A DNA stretch of 61,385 nt from an uncultured Actinomycetes bacterium (GTDB lineage Bacteria; Actinomycetota; Geothermincolia; Fen-727; JACVIW01): positions 1 to 61,385 of the forward strand of contig CAKZLU010000046.1 of NCBI GenBank assembly GCA_937127245.1. Reading direction: 5' to 3'. Positions 1-8,772 of this stretch are shown piece after piece (positions within the stretch are counted from its first letter, which is position 1; each line of letters starts with the position of its first letter). The position numbers and the translations under genes are program-made. Under the pieces are notes generated by a model that saw nothing but the letters and a program-made list of their open reading frames with translations, ran no database searches and was not told the DNA's origin.

Positions 1-1
1 C

Positions 2-1927
2 CTCCAAGACGGCTCCCTTGCCGTTGGGGTATGGAAGAGAGATGATGTCTCGGATACGGCAACCATACGCGTGAACGTAAGCGGATACGGAGATCCGCTC
101 TACCTTGATCCGACAACCGGCACATACTCGCCGCTTGCAGGCTTTTCAAGGGATTCAAGCGGTAAGATAACCATAAGCGGCGTGTCAATCGGGAAAGACC
201 CGGTGCTTTTGGCGTTCAAGGGAGCAAGCGGAAGCGAAAGAGCGGATCTGTATTTTGAGCTCACTTCGACTGGCGGCTCGCCCTTAGAGGGTTGCGTCGC
301 CAAAGTTCTTAATTCTCAAAGCGGTGCGGTGATCGCAACAACGCTCACAGGCAGGGATGGGAAATCTTCGCTTAGCGGAATAGCGCCCGGTACGTACAAG
401 TTCCATTTCGTCGACCTCGCTTCAAATTACAAAAGTGAGTACTATAAAGACAAGGAAAAATTCTCGAATGCGGACGCTTTAAGTGTGCAAGCGGGCGCAA
501 GGATAACGGTCAGTGAAGACCTTGAGCCTCTTGAGGTTCAAGGAGAGCCCGAGCCAGAACCTGAACCAGAGTGTACGCCTGAACCCAAGCCGGCTCCCAC
601 TCCGAAGCCCGAACCAAAACCCTCACCGCCTCAGAGTTTTGAGAATGGTGAGGCCGCCTGCACGTGGTATCTCGCGGAGGGTTGCACAGCTGGCGAATTC
701 GACACATGGGTGCTTGTGCAGAATCCCGGCAAGGCTGACGCGTTGGTGACGTTTGAGTTCCAGCTTCCGCCGGGGAGCTCGGCGCCTCCTTTCGGGTTTG
801 TTGTTCCGGCGAACACGCGTAAATCAATCCGACTTGACGATCTTCCAGGGCTTGAGTCTGCAGACGTGTCAACAACGGTGAAATCTACGAGCGAGGTTAT
901 CGTAGAGCGCGCGATGTACTTCAATCTGAACAGCAGAACAGGGGGTCACGATTCTCTGGGTGTAAAACAGCCTGAGCGTGTCTGGTATCTGGCCGAGGGC
1001 TACACTGCGGGTCTCTTTGAGACCTGGGTGCTCGTGCAGAACCCGGGCGAGGAGGAAGCTGAAGTACGCTTCGATTTCCAGCTTCCCTATCCATACGAGG
1101 CGCCCTCTTACACGTTCAGGCTTCCCGGGAAATCGAGGCAGTCTGTGCTGTTGAACCATCTTCCCGGGCTTGGGTGGGCTGAGGTGTCCACAAAAGTAAT
1201 ATCGACCACTCCTGTGGTTGTCGAAAGGTCAATGTACTTTGAATATTACGGTAAGCGCGATGGCACGAACTGCACGGGGATTACGCAAACGGAGAAACAG
1301 TGGTACATACCTGAAGGCTGCACGAGGGGAGAGTTCGATACCTGGATTCTTGTCCAGAATCCGGGGGATGACCAAGCCCATGTGAGTCTTGAATTCCAGC
1401 TACCCCCCGGAAAAACCGCCCCGAATTACGAATTTGTGCTTCAACCGCGCTCAAGACGGTCCGTTCTGCTCGACACGCTTCCAGGGCTTGATGAAACGGA
1501 TGTCTCGACAAAGGTAATCTCAGACAGGGAAATTTGCGCTGAGCTATCGCTTTATTTCAGGTACGGCGACATAGATGGCGGGTCGGGCAGCGTGGCGGTG
1601 AGAAAACCCGCCTGCCGGTGGTATCTTGCCGAGGGGTACACCGGGGGAGCTTTCGATACATGGGTTCTTGTACAGAATCCCGGCGAAAAGGAAGTCTCAG
1701 TCAGTATGGAGTTTCAGTTGCCCGCGGGGCTGGGCGCGCCAGACTATGAGTTTGTCCTCCCAGCGAAATCGCGAATGTCGGTAGGTCTTGACTGGTTGCC
1801 GGGGCTTGAAAGCACAGATGTTTCGACTAAGGTCACATCAAGCGGTCCGGTCATAGTGCAAAGGTCAATGTATTTCGAGTATGAAGGAAAAAAAGGAGGT
1901 CACTCAAGCGAAGGGATAAGTTTTTAA
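2..1927 (+). CDS. Surface repeat protein with four WYLAEG-type units (5' end outside window)
   Basis: The frame is open from the window edge, so the true start lies upstream; the GTG at 71 is only the first possible internal start. Counting from it, a Cna-B/carboxypeptidase-regulatory-like beta-sandwich fills about residues 56-150 (SPLEGCVAKV, GIAPGTYKFHF), followed by a Pro-Glu/Lys linker (about 158-192). Then come four tandem units of roughly 105 residues, each opening with WYLAEG[CY]T (third copy WYIPEGCT), continuing [DE]TWVLVQNPG and closing near an RSMYF-like strand. I recall this unit from extracellular proteins of deep Actinomycetota; its function is unknown. The Pro-rich linker and repeat architecture suggest an exported or wall-associated protein, but the signal peptide would be outside the window. 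No sortase motif or C-terminal membrane segment is visible. The protein ends at a TAA followed by a terminator. Confidence 0.85.
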   Translation, partial: LQDGSLAVGVWKRDDVSDTATIRVNVSGYGDPLYLDPTTGTYSPLAGFSRDSSGKITISGVSIGKDPVLLAFKGASGSERADLYFELTSTGGSPLEGCVAKVLNSQSGAVIATTLTGRDGKSSLSGIAPGTYKFHFVDLASNYKSEYYKDKEKFSNADALSVQAGARITVSEDLEPLEVQGEPEPEPEPECTPEPKPAPTPKPEPKPSPPQSFENGEAACTWYLAEGCTAGEFDTWVLVQNPGKADALVTFEFQLPPGSSAPPFGFVVPANTRKSIRLDDLPGLESADVSTTVKSTSEVIVERAMYFNLNSRTGGHDSLGVKQPERVWYLAEGYTAGLFETWVLVQNPGEEEAEVRFDFQLPYPYEAPSYTFRLPGKSRQSVLLNHLPGLGWAEVSTKVISTTPVVVERSMYFEYYGKRDGTNCTGITQTEKQWYIPEGCTRGEFDTWILVQNPGDDQAHVSLEFQLPPGKTAPNYEFVLQPRSRRSVLLDTLPGLDETDVSTKVISDREICAELSLYFRYGDIDGGSGSVAVRKPACRWYLAEGYTGGAFDTWVLVQNPGEKEVSVSMEFQLPAGLGAPDYEFVLPAKSRMSVGLDWLPGLESTDVSTKVTSSGPVIVQRSMYFEYEGKKGGHSSEGISF

Positions 1928-1983
1928 CCCGTAAGACAGTCAAATAAAAAATTGAGTTTCCGAGATCCACCACCAGGTTGAGG

Positions 1984-2014
1984 TCCCGAAGCCAAAAAAG
2001 GCTTCGGGATTTCA
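1984..2014 (+). terminator. Rho-independent terminator of the WYLAEG repeat gene
   Basis: A perfect 10-bp stem (1984-1993 pairing with 2000-2009) with an A6 loop is followed by a short T-rich tract on the plus strand. It lies 57 nt after the stop of the repeat protein and just before the convergent rmlC 3' end. On the minus strand there is no T tract, so it is mainly a plus-strand terminator. Confidence 0.75.
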
Positions 2015-2045
2015 TTTACGCCAATTTAAGAGTCATGTTCAAGCC

Positions 2046-2525
2046 TCATTCCCTTATCTTATCGCTCCAGGGGAAATCTATGCTCGGGTCGTCATAAGGA
2101 ATCCTTCCCTCATCCGGGTTTTCCCTGTCGTAGGACATGGTCGTGTGATAGAAGAGATAGACAGGTTCGGAACCGAGCACCTGATAACCGTGCGCGACTC
2201 GCGGAGGGATGACAATGAGCATGGGCTCTCTTTCGCCCGCGAATATTATCTGTTTTTGATTATACGTTGGCGATTCCTCTCTCATGTCATATAAGGAAAC
2301 CATTGCCTCACCTTTGCATATAAACCAGAGGTCATACTGCTTTTCGTGCCAGTGAAACGCTTTGATGACCCCGGGGTATGTCATGGTGAAACTGCTTTGC
2401 CCGAATCGCGGCAGGAGGTTATCGTCGTCCCTTAGAACTTCGAGAAAATAACCCCGCTCGTCGCAGTGTTTAATGAGCGGCTTTATTATTACACCGTCTA
2501 TCCAGGAGTCTTTTCCCTCATCCAT
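2046..2525 (-). CDS. rmlC: dTDP-4-dehydrorhamnose 3,5-epimerase family protein (RmlC-like cupin)
   Basis: RmlC converts dTDP-4-keto-6-deoxyglucose to dTDP-4-keto-L-rhamnose in the cytosol. The ~159-residue product has the family pattern: ERGYFLEVLRDDD near the N-terminus, the core AFHWHEKQYDLW (family histidine region), GEAMVSLYDMREESPTY, PPRVAHGYQVL, and a tyrosine-containing tail YHTTMSYDRENPDEG. I chose the ATG at 2525, not the longer frame from 2579, because a GGAGGTGAG ribosome site sits about 9 nt upstream and the extra 18 residues look unrelated. The partner reductase rmlD is 2.2 kb away on the same strand, with two plus-strand genes between; rmlA and rmlB are not in the window. The HWH core is less like textbook RmlC (GLHYQ), so a related sugar-epimerase or cupin role is possible. 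Confidence 0.8.
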   Translation of the reverse strand: MDEGKDSWIDGVIIKPLIKHCDERGYFLEVLRDDDNLLPRFGQSSFTMTYPGVIKAFHWHEKQYDLWFICKGEAMVSLYDMREESPTYNQKQIIFAGEREPMLIVIPPRVAHGYQVLGSEPVYLFYHTTMSYDRENPDEGRIPYDDPSIDFPWSDKIRE

Positions 2526-2861
2526 CCACGTCTCACCTCCGGAAAAGCAAGGTCTTAAGCTTAAAATATTGTATCCCACGGTCGTTCGGACAGGTGAGAG
2601 GGGGAAAGAAAAATTACCTGGGTTTTGCGAAATTTAATGCCTGAAAAAATGCAAGGTGATAAAGCCTCATCATCTCATTTTTCTTCTTACCCTTTCAGTA
2701 AGAAGGCATAAGAAAGACGCGATTGAAACCTCCTTGTGGCGTGAGCATCTGATAACATTATGGGCAGGGATTGTAATGTTTGACACGTTTTAAGTCGAAT
2801 TACGTTGTAAGTAGAAAAGCTTAAGGAATTATTTTTTGGGTTTTGCGCCCAAGTGATGTAA
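2526..2861. other. Divergent intergenic region between rmlC and a membrane-protein gene
   Basis: 336 bp, AT-rich toward the right end. It holds the rmlC ribosome site (about 2532-2540). An 11-nt word, TGGGTTTTGCG, occurs at 2619-2629 and again at 2837-2847, the second copy just before the plus-strand gene. It could be a shared control site, but this is weak. No convincing gene or sigma-70 promoter pair was seen. Confidence 0.3.
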
Positions 2862-3566
2862 ATGAGCAAAGTTTACCTTTGGTTTATAGGATTGAGCCGC
2901 GGGAAGAGAGCGTTGCTAACAGTCGGTTTTTCGCTTTTCGTCATTGCGGTTCTGGCGGTTTCTCTCTACCTTGTTTTCGTCCCCAGAAAAGTTCTGGTTA
3001 GATACGGCACGATAGTCCGCGACCCAATCGACGGCAGAGTCTGGAGCGACAACACCAAAACCGCGTATGTTCACCCCAAGGATGCTCCCAACTACAAGAT
3101 AGAATACGTGGATAAATACAGCCCGGAACACGAAAAGCAGCTTGCCGAGGAGCGTGCCAGAAAAGAGGCTGAGGAAAAGCAGAAGGAGGAGGAGACCGGC
3201 TTCGAGGGAATCGCGGTTATAACTGGGGCGGAACTGTCGGCGGAGATGGAAAGCGTCCGGGAAAATATCGAATCAGCTGGAAGCAGCGTTGTGACGGGGA
3301 TGCAGGTCGCCTCGGAGATAAGCGCCACAAAATCGAGTCTCATTAAGACCAGAAACGAGATAGCCGCAATTCCGGTCCCGCCTCAGCTTCAAGGGGTTAA
3401 AAATGAGGTAATTTCCTGTTTCGACATGTATATCAGAGCTTGCGACCTATATCTTGAGGGAATAGCAGAGGCGGACCTTAGCAAGATAGCGGAGGCTGAA
3501 AGGCTGACCAAAGAAGCTACCGCGAAATTGCAGGAGACGCTCGGCGCAGTCCAAAGTGTTCCTTAA
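2862..3566 (+). CDS. Membrane-anchored coiled-coil protein of unknown function
   Basis: I do not recognise a family. The 234-residue protein has a basic N-terminus, one transmembrane helix at about residues 16-41, a short extracytoplasmic segment, a highly charged Glu/Lys/Arg/Gln helix at about 88-112 (KQLAEERARKEAEEKQKEEE), then an alpha-helical region with repeated Glu/Ala/Ser content to the end. The domain after the helix resembles the generic four-helix surfaces seen in the 374-residue protein at 44893, which also follows a single N-terminal helix, but I cannot claim homology. The ribosome site before the ATG is poor. The acyltransferase gene starts about 70 nt downstream on the same strand, so co-transcription is likely and an envelope role is plausible. 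Confidence 0.7.
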   Translation: MSKVYLWFIGLSRGKRALLTVGFSLFVIAVLAVSLYLVFVPRKVLVRYGTIVRDPIDGRVWSDNTKTAYVHPKDAPNYKIEYVDKYSPEHEKQLAEERARKEAEEKQKEEETGFEGIAVITGAELSAEMESVRENIESAGSSVVTGMQVASEISATKSSLIKTRNEIAAIPVPPQLQGVKNEVISCFDMYIRACDLYLEGIAEADLSKIAEAERLTKEATAKLQETLGAVQSVP

Positions 3567-3634
3567 TTTGTGATTACCCCAAGGGTTTTCTTGAGAAATC
3601 TTCTCCATACACTTAAATGAGCGAAGGGAGAGAA

Positions 3635-4648
3635 ATGAACGGTCAGAATAGCGGCGGGGATGAGGAAAAGCGCCAGGCTGGGATGAAGGGCGCAATCGTT
3701 AGAGCGATGGACTTTATTATGCTATTGCTTTTCAGATTTACATACGCGCTCTCATACGTGCTTCCCGCAATAGTGCTCCGTCTGGTCTTCGAGACGCTTG
3801 GCACTCTCATTTTCCTGTTTAGGCCTCGTATGCGAAAGGACCTGTACAAGAAAATAAAGGAAGCCTTCCCGGGGATAAAAAACGATTATGAGATAAAAAG
3901 GATTGCGAGGCAGGCTTGCTCATCCATGATCATGCCCGTGCTTGACGGGATATTCTTCGCCCGCTATAAGGAAAAAATAATGCAGAATCTTAAGATAGCG
4001 GGCTGGGAAAATTTCGAGGAGGCTGATTCCAGAGGTGGAGGGCTTCTGGTGATGACGACCCATACAGGAGCCACGCCATTACTCCTTCACGCGGTAATGG
4101 CTAATCTGGGCAAGCCTTACACACCGATCACGTGGTGCCCGAAAAATCTTCCCATCTCCAAATACCCTGACGCAATGCTCAAATTCGGCATATCTTTAGG
4201 TTGTGACCCGGAAGACCCCGTGATATTTGCCGGTCCCGGTTTTGACGCCATAACTCCCGCGAGGGAAATTCTTAAAAAGGGAAAACGAATTGGGCTGACG
4301 GTTGACGTGCCTGGAAAGTGCGCTGTTCCCCTTTTCGGGCGTCCGGCCGCCCTCGCGGACGGTGTAGCCCATTTCTCTCTGGACGCTAATGTGCCGATTG
4401 TCCCGGTCGTGTTGTACCGCGACGGGTGGGGACCCCGCCTGATGTTGCGGGTGAGCAAACCCATTTATCCCCAAAATACGGGAAATCGCAAAGAGGATGC
4501 AAGGAACATCATGCTCGAGTGCGCAAGGGAAGCCGAGCTTCAAATCATGAGGTCTCCCGGGCAGTGGATGTGTTGGTTCGGGCTGTGGAAGTGGTGGGAG
4601 GCGGGAAAAGAGCTCGCCGGTGCGGAAAACCGGAAAGAGGAAGGTTGA
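3635..4648 (+). CDS. LpxL/HtrB-PatA family lysophospholipid acyltransferase with altered catalytic motif
   Basis: Family members transfer acyl chains from acyl-ACP or acyl-CoA to lipid A or, in Actinobacteria, to phosphatidylinositol mannosides at the inner face of the membrane. The protein has an N-terminal hydrophobic segment (about residues 25-65), the conserved block GGGLLVMTTHTG, then DVPGKCAVPLFGRPAALADG and VPIVPVVLYRDG, which match the family core. The usual HX4(D/E) catalytic motif reads HTGATP here: the histidine (about residue 143) is present, but the acidic residue five positions later is proline. The ATG at 3635 is preferred over the ATG at 3617 because GAAGGGAG lies just upstream of it. 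A PIM or glycolipid acyltransferase role fits an actinobacterial host; reduced or altered activity is possible. Confidence 0.75.
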   Translation: MNGQNSGGDEEKRQAGMKGAIVRAMDFIMLLLFRFTYALSYVLPAIVLRLVFETLGTLIFLFRPRMRKDLYKKIKEAFPGIKNDYEIKRIARQACSSMIMPVLDGIFFARYKEKIMQNLKIAGWENFEEADSRGGGLLVMTTHTGATPLLLHAVMANLGKPYTPITWCPKNLPISKYPDAMLKFGISLGCDPEDPVIFAGPGFDAITPAREILKKGKRIGLTVDVPGKCAVPLFGRPAALADGVAHFSLDANVPIVPVVLYRDGWGPRLMLRVSKPIYPQNTGNRKEDARNIMLECAREAELQIMRSPGQWMCWFGLWKWWEAGKELAGAENRKEEG

Positions 4649-4750
4649 TTCCTTCGCCATGTTTGGCTGCCTCACCAAGTTCCTTTGTGATACGCCATTT
4701 GTACCGGAAAGAAGAGTGTTGATTCCTTCGCGTTGTTTGGAGTTCCTTTA
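4629..4750 (+). repeat. Imperfect direct repeat after the acyltransferase gene
   Basis: A segment beginning ACCGGAAAGA at 4629 recurs at 4703, with GTTGATTCCTTCGC and a following GTTTGG...GTTCCTTT shared by both copies; the second copy is shorter by small gaps. The first copy includes the end of the acyltransferase reading frame. It looks like a small tandem duplication of the gene's 3' end. Confidence 0.5.
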
Positions 4751-4760
4751 GGCTAAGACC

Positions 4761-5621
4761 TCAGACTATTCCTTCCCGAAGAAGCCAACTTATATACTCC
4801 TTTAGCGGCTCACCGTATGGTCGTGGGGAAGGGAATCCTTGCAGCCGCAAGTTCATGTTTTCCAGAGGCGAATATTTTGGTCTCGGGCAGGGAAGATTCA
4901 ATTCTTTGTACAAGATTGGCTGAACCAGGATTTCAGACCAACCCGCGATGTCAAGAATCTCCTTCGCGAACTCGAACCGGGAACAGACTCCGGAGTTCGT
5001 CGCGTGGTAAGTTCCGAACTTGCCCGAAGTGGAAACCAGATAAATGATTTGGGCGAGGTCGCAAGCTGACGTGGGACTTCCGGTCTCATCCGTGACTACC
5101 CGAAGCTCTCCCTTTTCCTTCGCGTTTTTGAGAATGCTTTTCACGAAATCCCGTTTGCTGTATTTCCCGAATATCCACTGGGTCCTGAAAATATAGTACT
5201 GATTCAGCACCGAAACAATGTATCTTTCCGCAGCAAGTTTCGCTTTGCCGTAAACGCCAAGCGGGTTTGGCTCGTCAAATTCCGTGTAAGGCGTGCCCTT
5301 TTCCCCGTCAAACACGTAGTCGGAACTGATGAAAACGAGAGGGCAGCCAACTTTTTGCGCTGCAAGCGCAAGGTTCTGTGTCCCGGTGAAATTGACCCTG
5401 TATGAGATTTCAGGCTTGAGTTCCGCCTCGTCCGCATTGACGTGTGCGGCTGAGTTTATGAGAAGATCTGGCTTGAGTTCCGGAACCTTGCTCATTATCA
5501 GGTCGAAATCGGTGATATCCAGATCCAGGTCATAGGCCAGTACCTCATGTCCCTCCTCTTTGAACCTGATTACAAGCTCGCTTCCGAGCTGCCCCGCAGC
5601 GCCGCATATGACGACTTTCAC
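4761..5621 (-). CDS. rmlD: dTDP-4-dehydrorhamnose reductase
   Basis: RmlD reduces dTDP-4-keto-L-rhamnose to dTDP-L-rhamnose with NAD(P)H in the cytosol. The 286-residue extended short-chain dehydrogenase has the N-terminal nucleotide motif GAAGQLG (residues 7-13), the segment NSAAHVNADEAE, SSDYVFDGEKG, and the catalytic Tyr-Lys pair in YGKAK, followed by FRTQWIFG and DETGSPTSACDLA, all typical of RmlD. Length is standard. The start is a GTG at 5621 with a GAGGGAGGG site just upstream. It pairs functionally with the RmlC-like gene at 2046-2525. Rhamnose could feed the polysaccharide locus at 11.5-29.7 kb. Confidence 0.92.
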   Translation of the reverse strand: MKVVICGAAGQLGSELVIRFKEEGHEVLAYDLDLDITDFDLIMSKVPELKPDLLINSAAHVNADEAELKPEISYRVNFTGTQNLALAAQKVGCPLVFISSDYVFDGEKGTPYTEFDEPNPLGVYGKAKLAAERYIVSVLNQYYIFRTQWIFGKYSKRDFVKSILKNAKEKGELRVVTDETGSPTSACDLAQIIYLVSTSGKFGTYHATNSGVCSRFEFAKEILDIAGWSEILVQPILYKELNLPCPRPKYSPLENMNLRLQGFPSPRPYGEPLKEYISWLLREGIV

Positions 5622-6015
5622 TTTAACCCTCCCTCGGTTTTAAGCCAGTCACCTCTCATCCAATTCCGAGATCCAATTTTATAATTAGAGCAAATGCGAT
5701 CTCGTTTGACTTGAGACTTTTCTAATTCGTAGTTTGATGTGGAAATAATATTTCTATGAGATAAATTTTTCCAATTTACCGCCTTAAAAAGTGCAAAAAA
5801 GATTATTCAAGCGGGGCAATGGATGGACCGGTGGCGCTTTCCCGCCGGAAGACCCGCCGGTATGAACATGACTCAGTGGAGTAATCTTTTTGTTGGGGTA
5901 GCCGCGTTTACTCCTGCGCGTTTTTAAAATCTCAACGTCGGTCTTGGATGAGCACAGTTATCCTGTTGTTATCGCGGGAACCGAAAGCGCGGTTTCAAAA
6001 TTCCGCCCGGGGAGT
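5622..6015. other. Intergenic region between rmlD and acxC
   Basis: 394 bp holding the rmlD upstream region and the sequence after the acetone carboxylase operon. It contains an AT-rich stretch around 5690-5800. I saw no gene, no clear terminator after acxC, and no repeat shared with other parts of the window. Confidence 0.4.
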
Positions 6016-6504
6016 CTATATCTCCCTTCCGAGCCATTCCCTGTAGAAAGCCTCCAGGTCAGGCTGAAAATCGAAGATTATCGGGTAACCCCTGGGCGTT
6101 GCCTCAACCTCCAGCTGTGTTTTGCACCTCGGACAGTAATACTCTCTTAGAACAACCCATTCGGGGTCGGCATGCATCATAGGGGGATAAATCTCCTGCA
6201 TCTTTTCTTCGGTGTCTCTCACATAGATCAGAGCCTGCAGCTTCCAGTTGTCGCGGTAGTCCCCGAACTCAAAGCCGCAGTCGCATTTGACCACCCTGGA
6301 GCCATCGGCTTTCTGCACTATGTAGAGGTGAAGGCCGAGTGGGAGGAGTATCTTATCCTCCCAGTCGACTCTGTCCTGGAGTATCTGTACGTATTTGTCG
6401 AATCTGTCAGGGTCCTTAAATGAGCTCATCATCCTTTTGACCTCAGGCCAGGAGAGTTTGCCGTCAATGAGCTTCTCTATTGTTTCCTTATCGTACTCAG
6501 GCAT
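6016..6504 (-). CDS. acxC: Acetone carboxylase gamma subunit
   Basis: The smallest subunit of the alpha2-beta2-gamma2 acetone carboxylase, which carboxylates acetone with bicarbonate and ATP to acetoacetate. The 162-residue length matches the family (about 160-170). Two cysteine-bearing segments are visible: KCDCGFEFGDYRDNW in the middle and YYCPRCKTQLEVEATP near the C-terminus, likely a zinc-binding site. The ATG at 6504 follows a GGAGG site and starts 15 nt after the alpha-subunit stop, so it is the last gene of the operon. Its presence is what separates this operon from N-methylhydantoinase and 5-oxoprolinase relatives that share the two large subunits. Confidence 0.92.
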   Translation of the reverse strand: MPEYDKETIEKLIDGKLSWPEVKRMMSSFKDPDRFDKYVQILQDRVDWEDKILLPLGLHLYIVQKADGSRVVKCDCGFEFGDYRDNWKLQALIYVRDTEEKMQEIYPPMMHADPEWVVLREYYCPRCKTQLEVEATPRGYPIIFDFQPDLEAFYREWLGREI

Positions 6505-6519
6505 CTTTCATACCTCCAA

Positions 6520-8760
6520 TCACTCATCCTCGCTGAAGCGGAAATCAGGGGGGAGGTTCCAGAAACTCTTGAACCAGTTACCCCACTCGGTTGACAGCTC
6601 TATCGACTCGTTGTACATTCTGCGAACCTTAAGCGCGATATCCCCCTTCAAAATCCTTTCCCTTTCCTCCGTGAGGAACTGGAATACGGGGATCGCTATC
6701 CTTCCCCTTTCCTCCCTGATCTCTGCTCTTTTCTTCTCGGTTGCCTCGCGGTCAACTACCCATCTTCCGTTCTCATCCTGTCTTGCAACAGCTCCGTAGA
6801 TGGACAAAGCGTATCTGGGCAGCAGTATGTCGTTGTTTAGGTCCTCCTCGATTAGGGCAGGGTCCCTTTCGAGCGGGTCTCCAAGACCTCCGCCTCCCCT
6901 GTACCATGAGTAGTAGATGTCCCCGTGGTTCATCCTGTAGGGGTAATTGAGGGTTCTTTTGTCAAACAGGTGTTTTCCCTCGCATAGCCTTGATATCTCC
7001 GAGTCTCCGGGATCGTTTTCTTTCGTTGGATATTCCCTCCCCTCTTCAAAGCGCTTGAGCAGGTCGGCGCCGAGCACGTTGTGACGGTAGCCTGCTGCAG
7101 CGGGGTATCCCCCGAAGATTCCGGGGGCGGGAAACACGTTTCCATCCCCGGCGTTCTGCATCACTATGTCGAGGGATTTCCAGATCGCGTAAAGAGACTG
7201 GAAACCGCTTCCGCCTCTGTACTTTCCGGGACCGGCTGTGTTGGGCTTCACGGACCTCCCGAGGTACATAAGCGGGATCACCAGCTCCCATACCTCGATG
7301 TCCCCCATGTTCCCTTCCGGGTTCCACATCGCGGCGGCGTAGTCAACGCCATCGAGCACGCTGCGCGCTCCAGTCCCGACCGCGGAGAGCTCGAAGCTTA
7401 AGATTCCCGTTTCCCTTCCGTACTGGTCTTTGCCGCCGCCCTGCATGGCGTTCATGGTCATCGCGTAACTGGAGAGCACTTCCTCAAGGTAGCCCCTGGC
7501 GAAAAGCCCTCTGGAGAGGCTCCGAATAAGGCCGGTGAAAGCCGGTATCAAAAATCCCCACGCCGCCCCGGTCGCGGCTTCCTTCACCACAGGGTTTGCG
7601 AGGGTGTAAGGCGGGAAGAAATGAGTGGTGGCAAGATAGGCCCCGTCATTCACTTTGTCGTTTGGTATCATCGTCTGGGTAAGCAGAACCCAGATAGCAC
7701 CCTGCATGGCGCTCGGCGGACAGTTGAAGGAGTGATAGCCCCACTTGCTCGCCCCGTCAAAGGAAATATGGAACTCCCCGTTTGGTCCGATGGTGAGTTC
7801 GTGGGGTGCGTGAGACAGGCGGTCAACCGCGGCGTAATCCGGAAGGCCCATCTCACCCTCAAGCGGCAGGTCAACAAACGTCACCGCGAAATACTTACCC
7901 GGAATCAAGAGTTCTTTAACCCGGTGGATGAATGACCTTCTTCCCTCCTCAATTGCCTCCCTTATGAAGCGCTTGAAGGTGTCAATCCCTTCCCCCTGAA
8001 TTATCCTTTCCACCGCGTACCTTATCATGTGGCATCCGGCAACTCTGGTTCGCTCATCGAGTTTCCAGAACATAGGGGTGCGCACTCCCATCTCACACCT
8101 GATCTCATGGTCCTGATATAGTATGTCGTTTTCCCCCACCTTGTTGGCTGTAAGATCGAGCCCGTCCTCGTAACTGGAGATGGGACCCACCGGAACGTTC
8201 CCGGGGGTTGAGGCTCCTATGTCGGTTACGTGGGTAACCCCGCCGGCCCATCCGATGAGCTCCCCCTCCCAGAAGATGGGGACAAAGGTCTGGACATCCG
8301 CGTTGTGGGCATCCCCTATTGATGGCTTGTTGTTGGAGAATATGTCTCCCGGGCGGATGCGGGGGTTTAGCTCGTAGTCATTTCTAATCATGAACTTTAT
8401 TGCGTCGCTCATGGTGTGGACGTGCACGATGATTCCGGTGGAGAGGGCAACCGAATCTCCTTCGGGGGTATAGAAGGCAAAGCAGAGCTCCCCCAGTTCC
8501 TGAACTATGGGGGAGGCTGATATGTTCATGGCGGTCTCCCGCGCGTTTACAAGCCCTCCCCTGAGTTTTGCGAAGATCTTCTCATATCTTATCGGATCCT
8601 TCTCCTTGAGGGTGAGCTCCTCAATCCCCCAGTAGCGACCTGTCTCGGCGAACAGGCGCTCGCTGGTTTCGAGCATCTCCCTCAAGGTCATGCCGTCCCA
8701 ACCGATGGGCTTGTAGCCCTTTTCTGTTTCTCCAGCTTCCTTGGGAAGGAAAGTAGCCAT
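6520..8760 (-). CDS. acxB: Acetone carboxylase alpha subunit (HyuB-like)
   Basis: The 746-residue HyuB/hydantoinase-B family subunit, which carries the metal-dependent carboxylation site in characterised acetone carboxylases. Family blocks visible include GDIFSNNKPSIGDAHNADV, IGWAGGVTHVTDIG, CHMIRYAVERI, GGGKDQYGRETG and the C-terminal YSWYRGGGGLGDPLERDP. The length matches known alpha subunits (about 770). An AAGGAGGAG site lies directly before the ATG, with 12 nt between the stop of the beta-subunit gene and this start, so the two are co-transcribed and probably translated at matched rates. No frameshift or odd composition was seen. Confidence 0.93.
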   Translation of the reverse strand: MATFLPKEAGETEKGYKPIGWDGMTLREMLETSERLFAETGRYWGIEELTLKEKDPIRYEKIFAKLRGGLVNARETAMNISASPIVQELGELCFAFYTPEGDSVALSTGIIVHVHTMSDAIKFMIRNDYELNPRIRPGDIFSNNKPSIGDAHNADVQTFVPIFWEGELIGWAGGVTHVTDIGASTPGNVPVGPISSYEDGLDLTANKVGENDILYQDHEIRCEMGVRTPMFWKLDERTRVAGCHMIRYAVERIIQGEGIDTFKRFIREAIEEGRRSFIHRVKELLIPGKYFAVTFVDLPLEGEMGLPDYAAVDRLSHAPHELTIGPNGEFHISFDGASKWGYHSFNCPPSAMQGAIWVLLTQTMIPNDKVNDGAYLATTHFFPPYTLANPVVKEAATGAAWGFLIPAFTGLIRSLSRGLFARGYLEEVLSSYAMTMNAMQGGGKDQYGRETGILSFELSAVGTGARSVLDGVDYAAAMWNPEGNMGDIEVWELVIPLMYLGRSVKPNTAGPGKYRGGSGFQSLYAIWKSLDIVMQNAGDGNVFPAPGIFGGYPAAAGYRHNVLGADLLKRFEEGREYPTKENDPGDSEISRLCEGKHLFDKRTLNYPYRMNHGDIYYSWYRGGGGLGDPLERDPALIEEDLNNDILLPRYALSIYGAVARQDENGRWVVDREATEKKRAEIREERGRIAIPVFQFLTEERERILKGDIALKVRRMYNESIELSTEWGNWFKSFWNLPPDFRFSEDE

Positions 8761-8772
8761 CTTCTCCTCCTT

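Noticed and set aside
510-1511. Several antisense frames of 76-121 codons over the surface repeat gene
   Set aside because: They sit fully inside a gene with clear repeats and have no ribosome site or domain.
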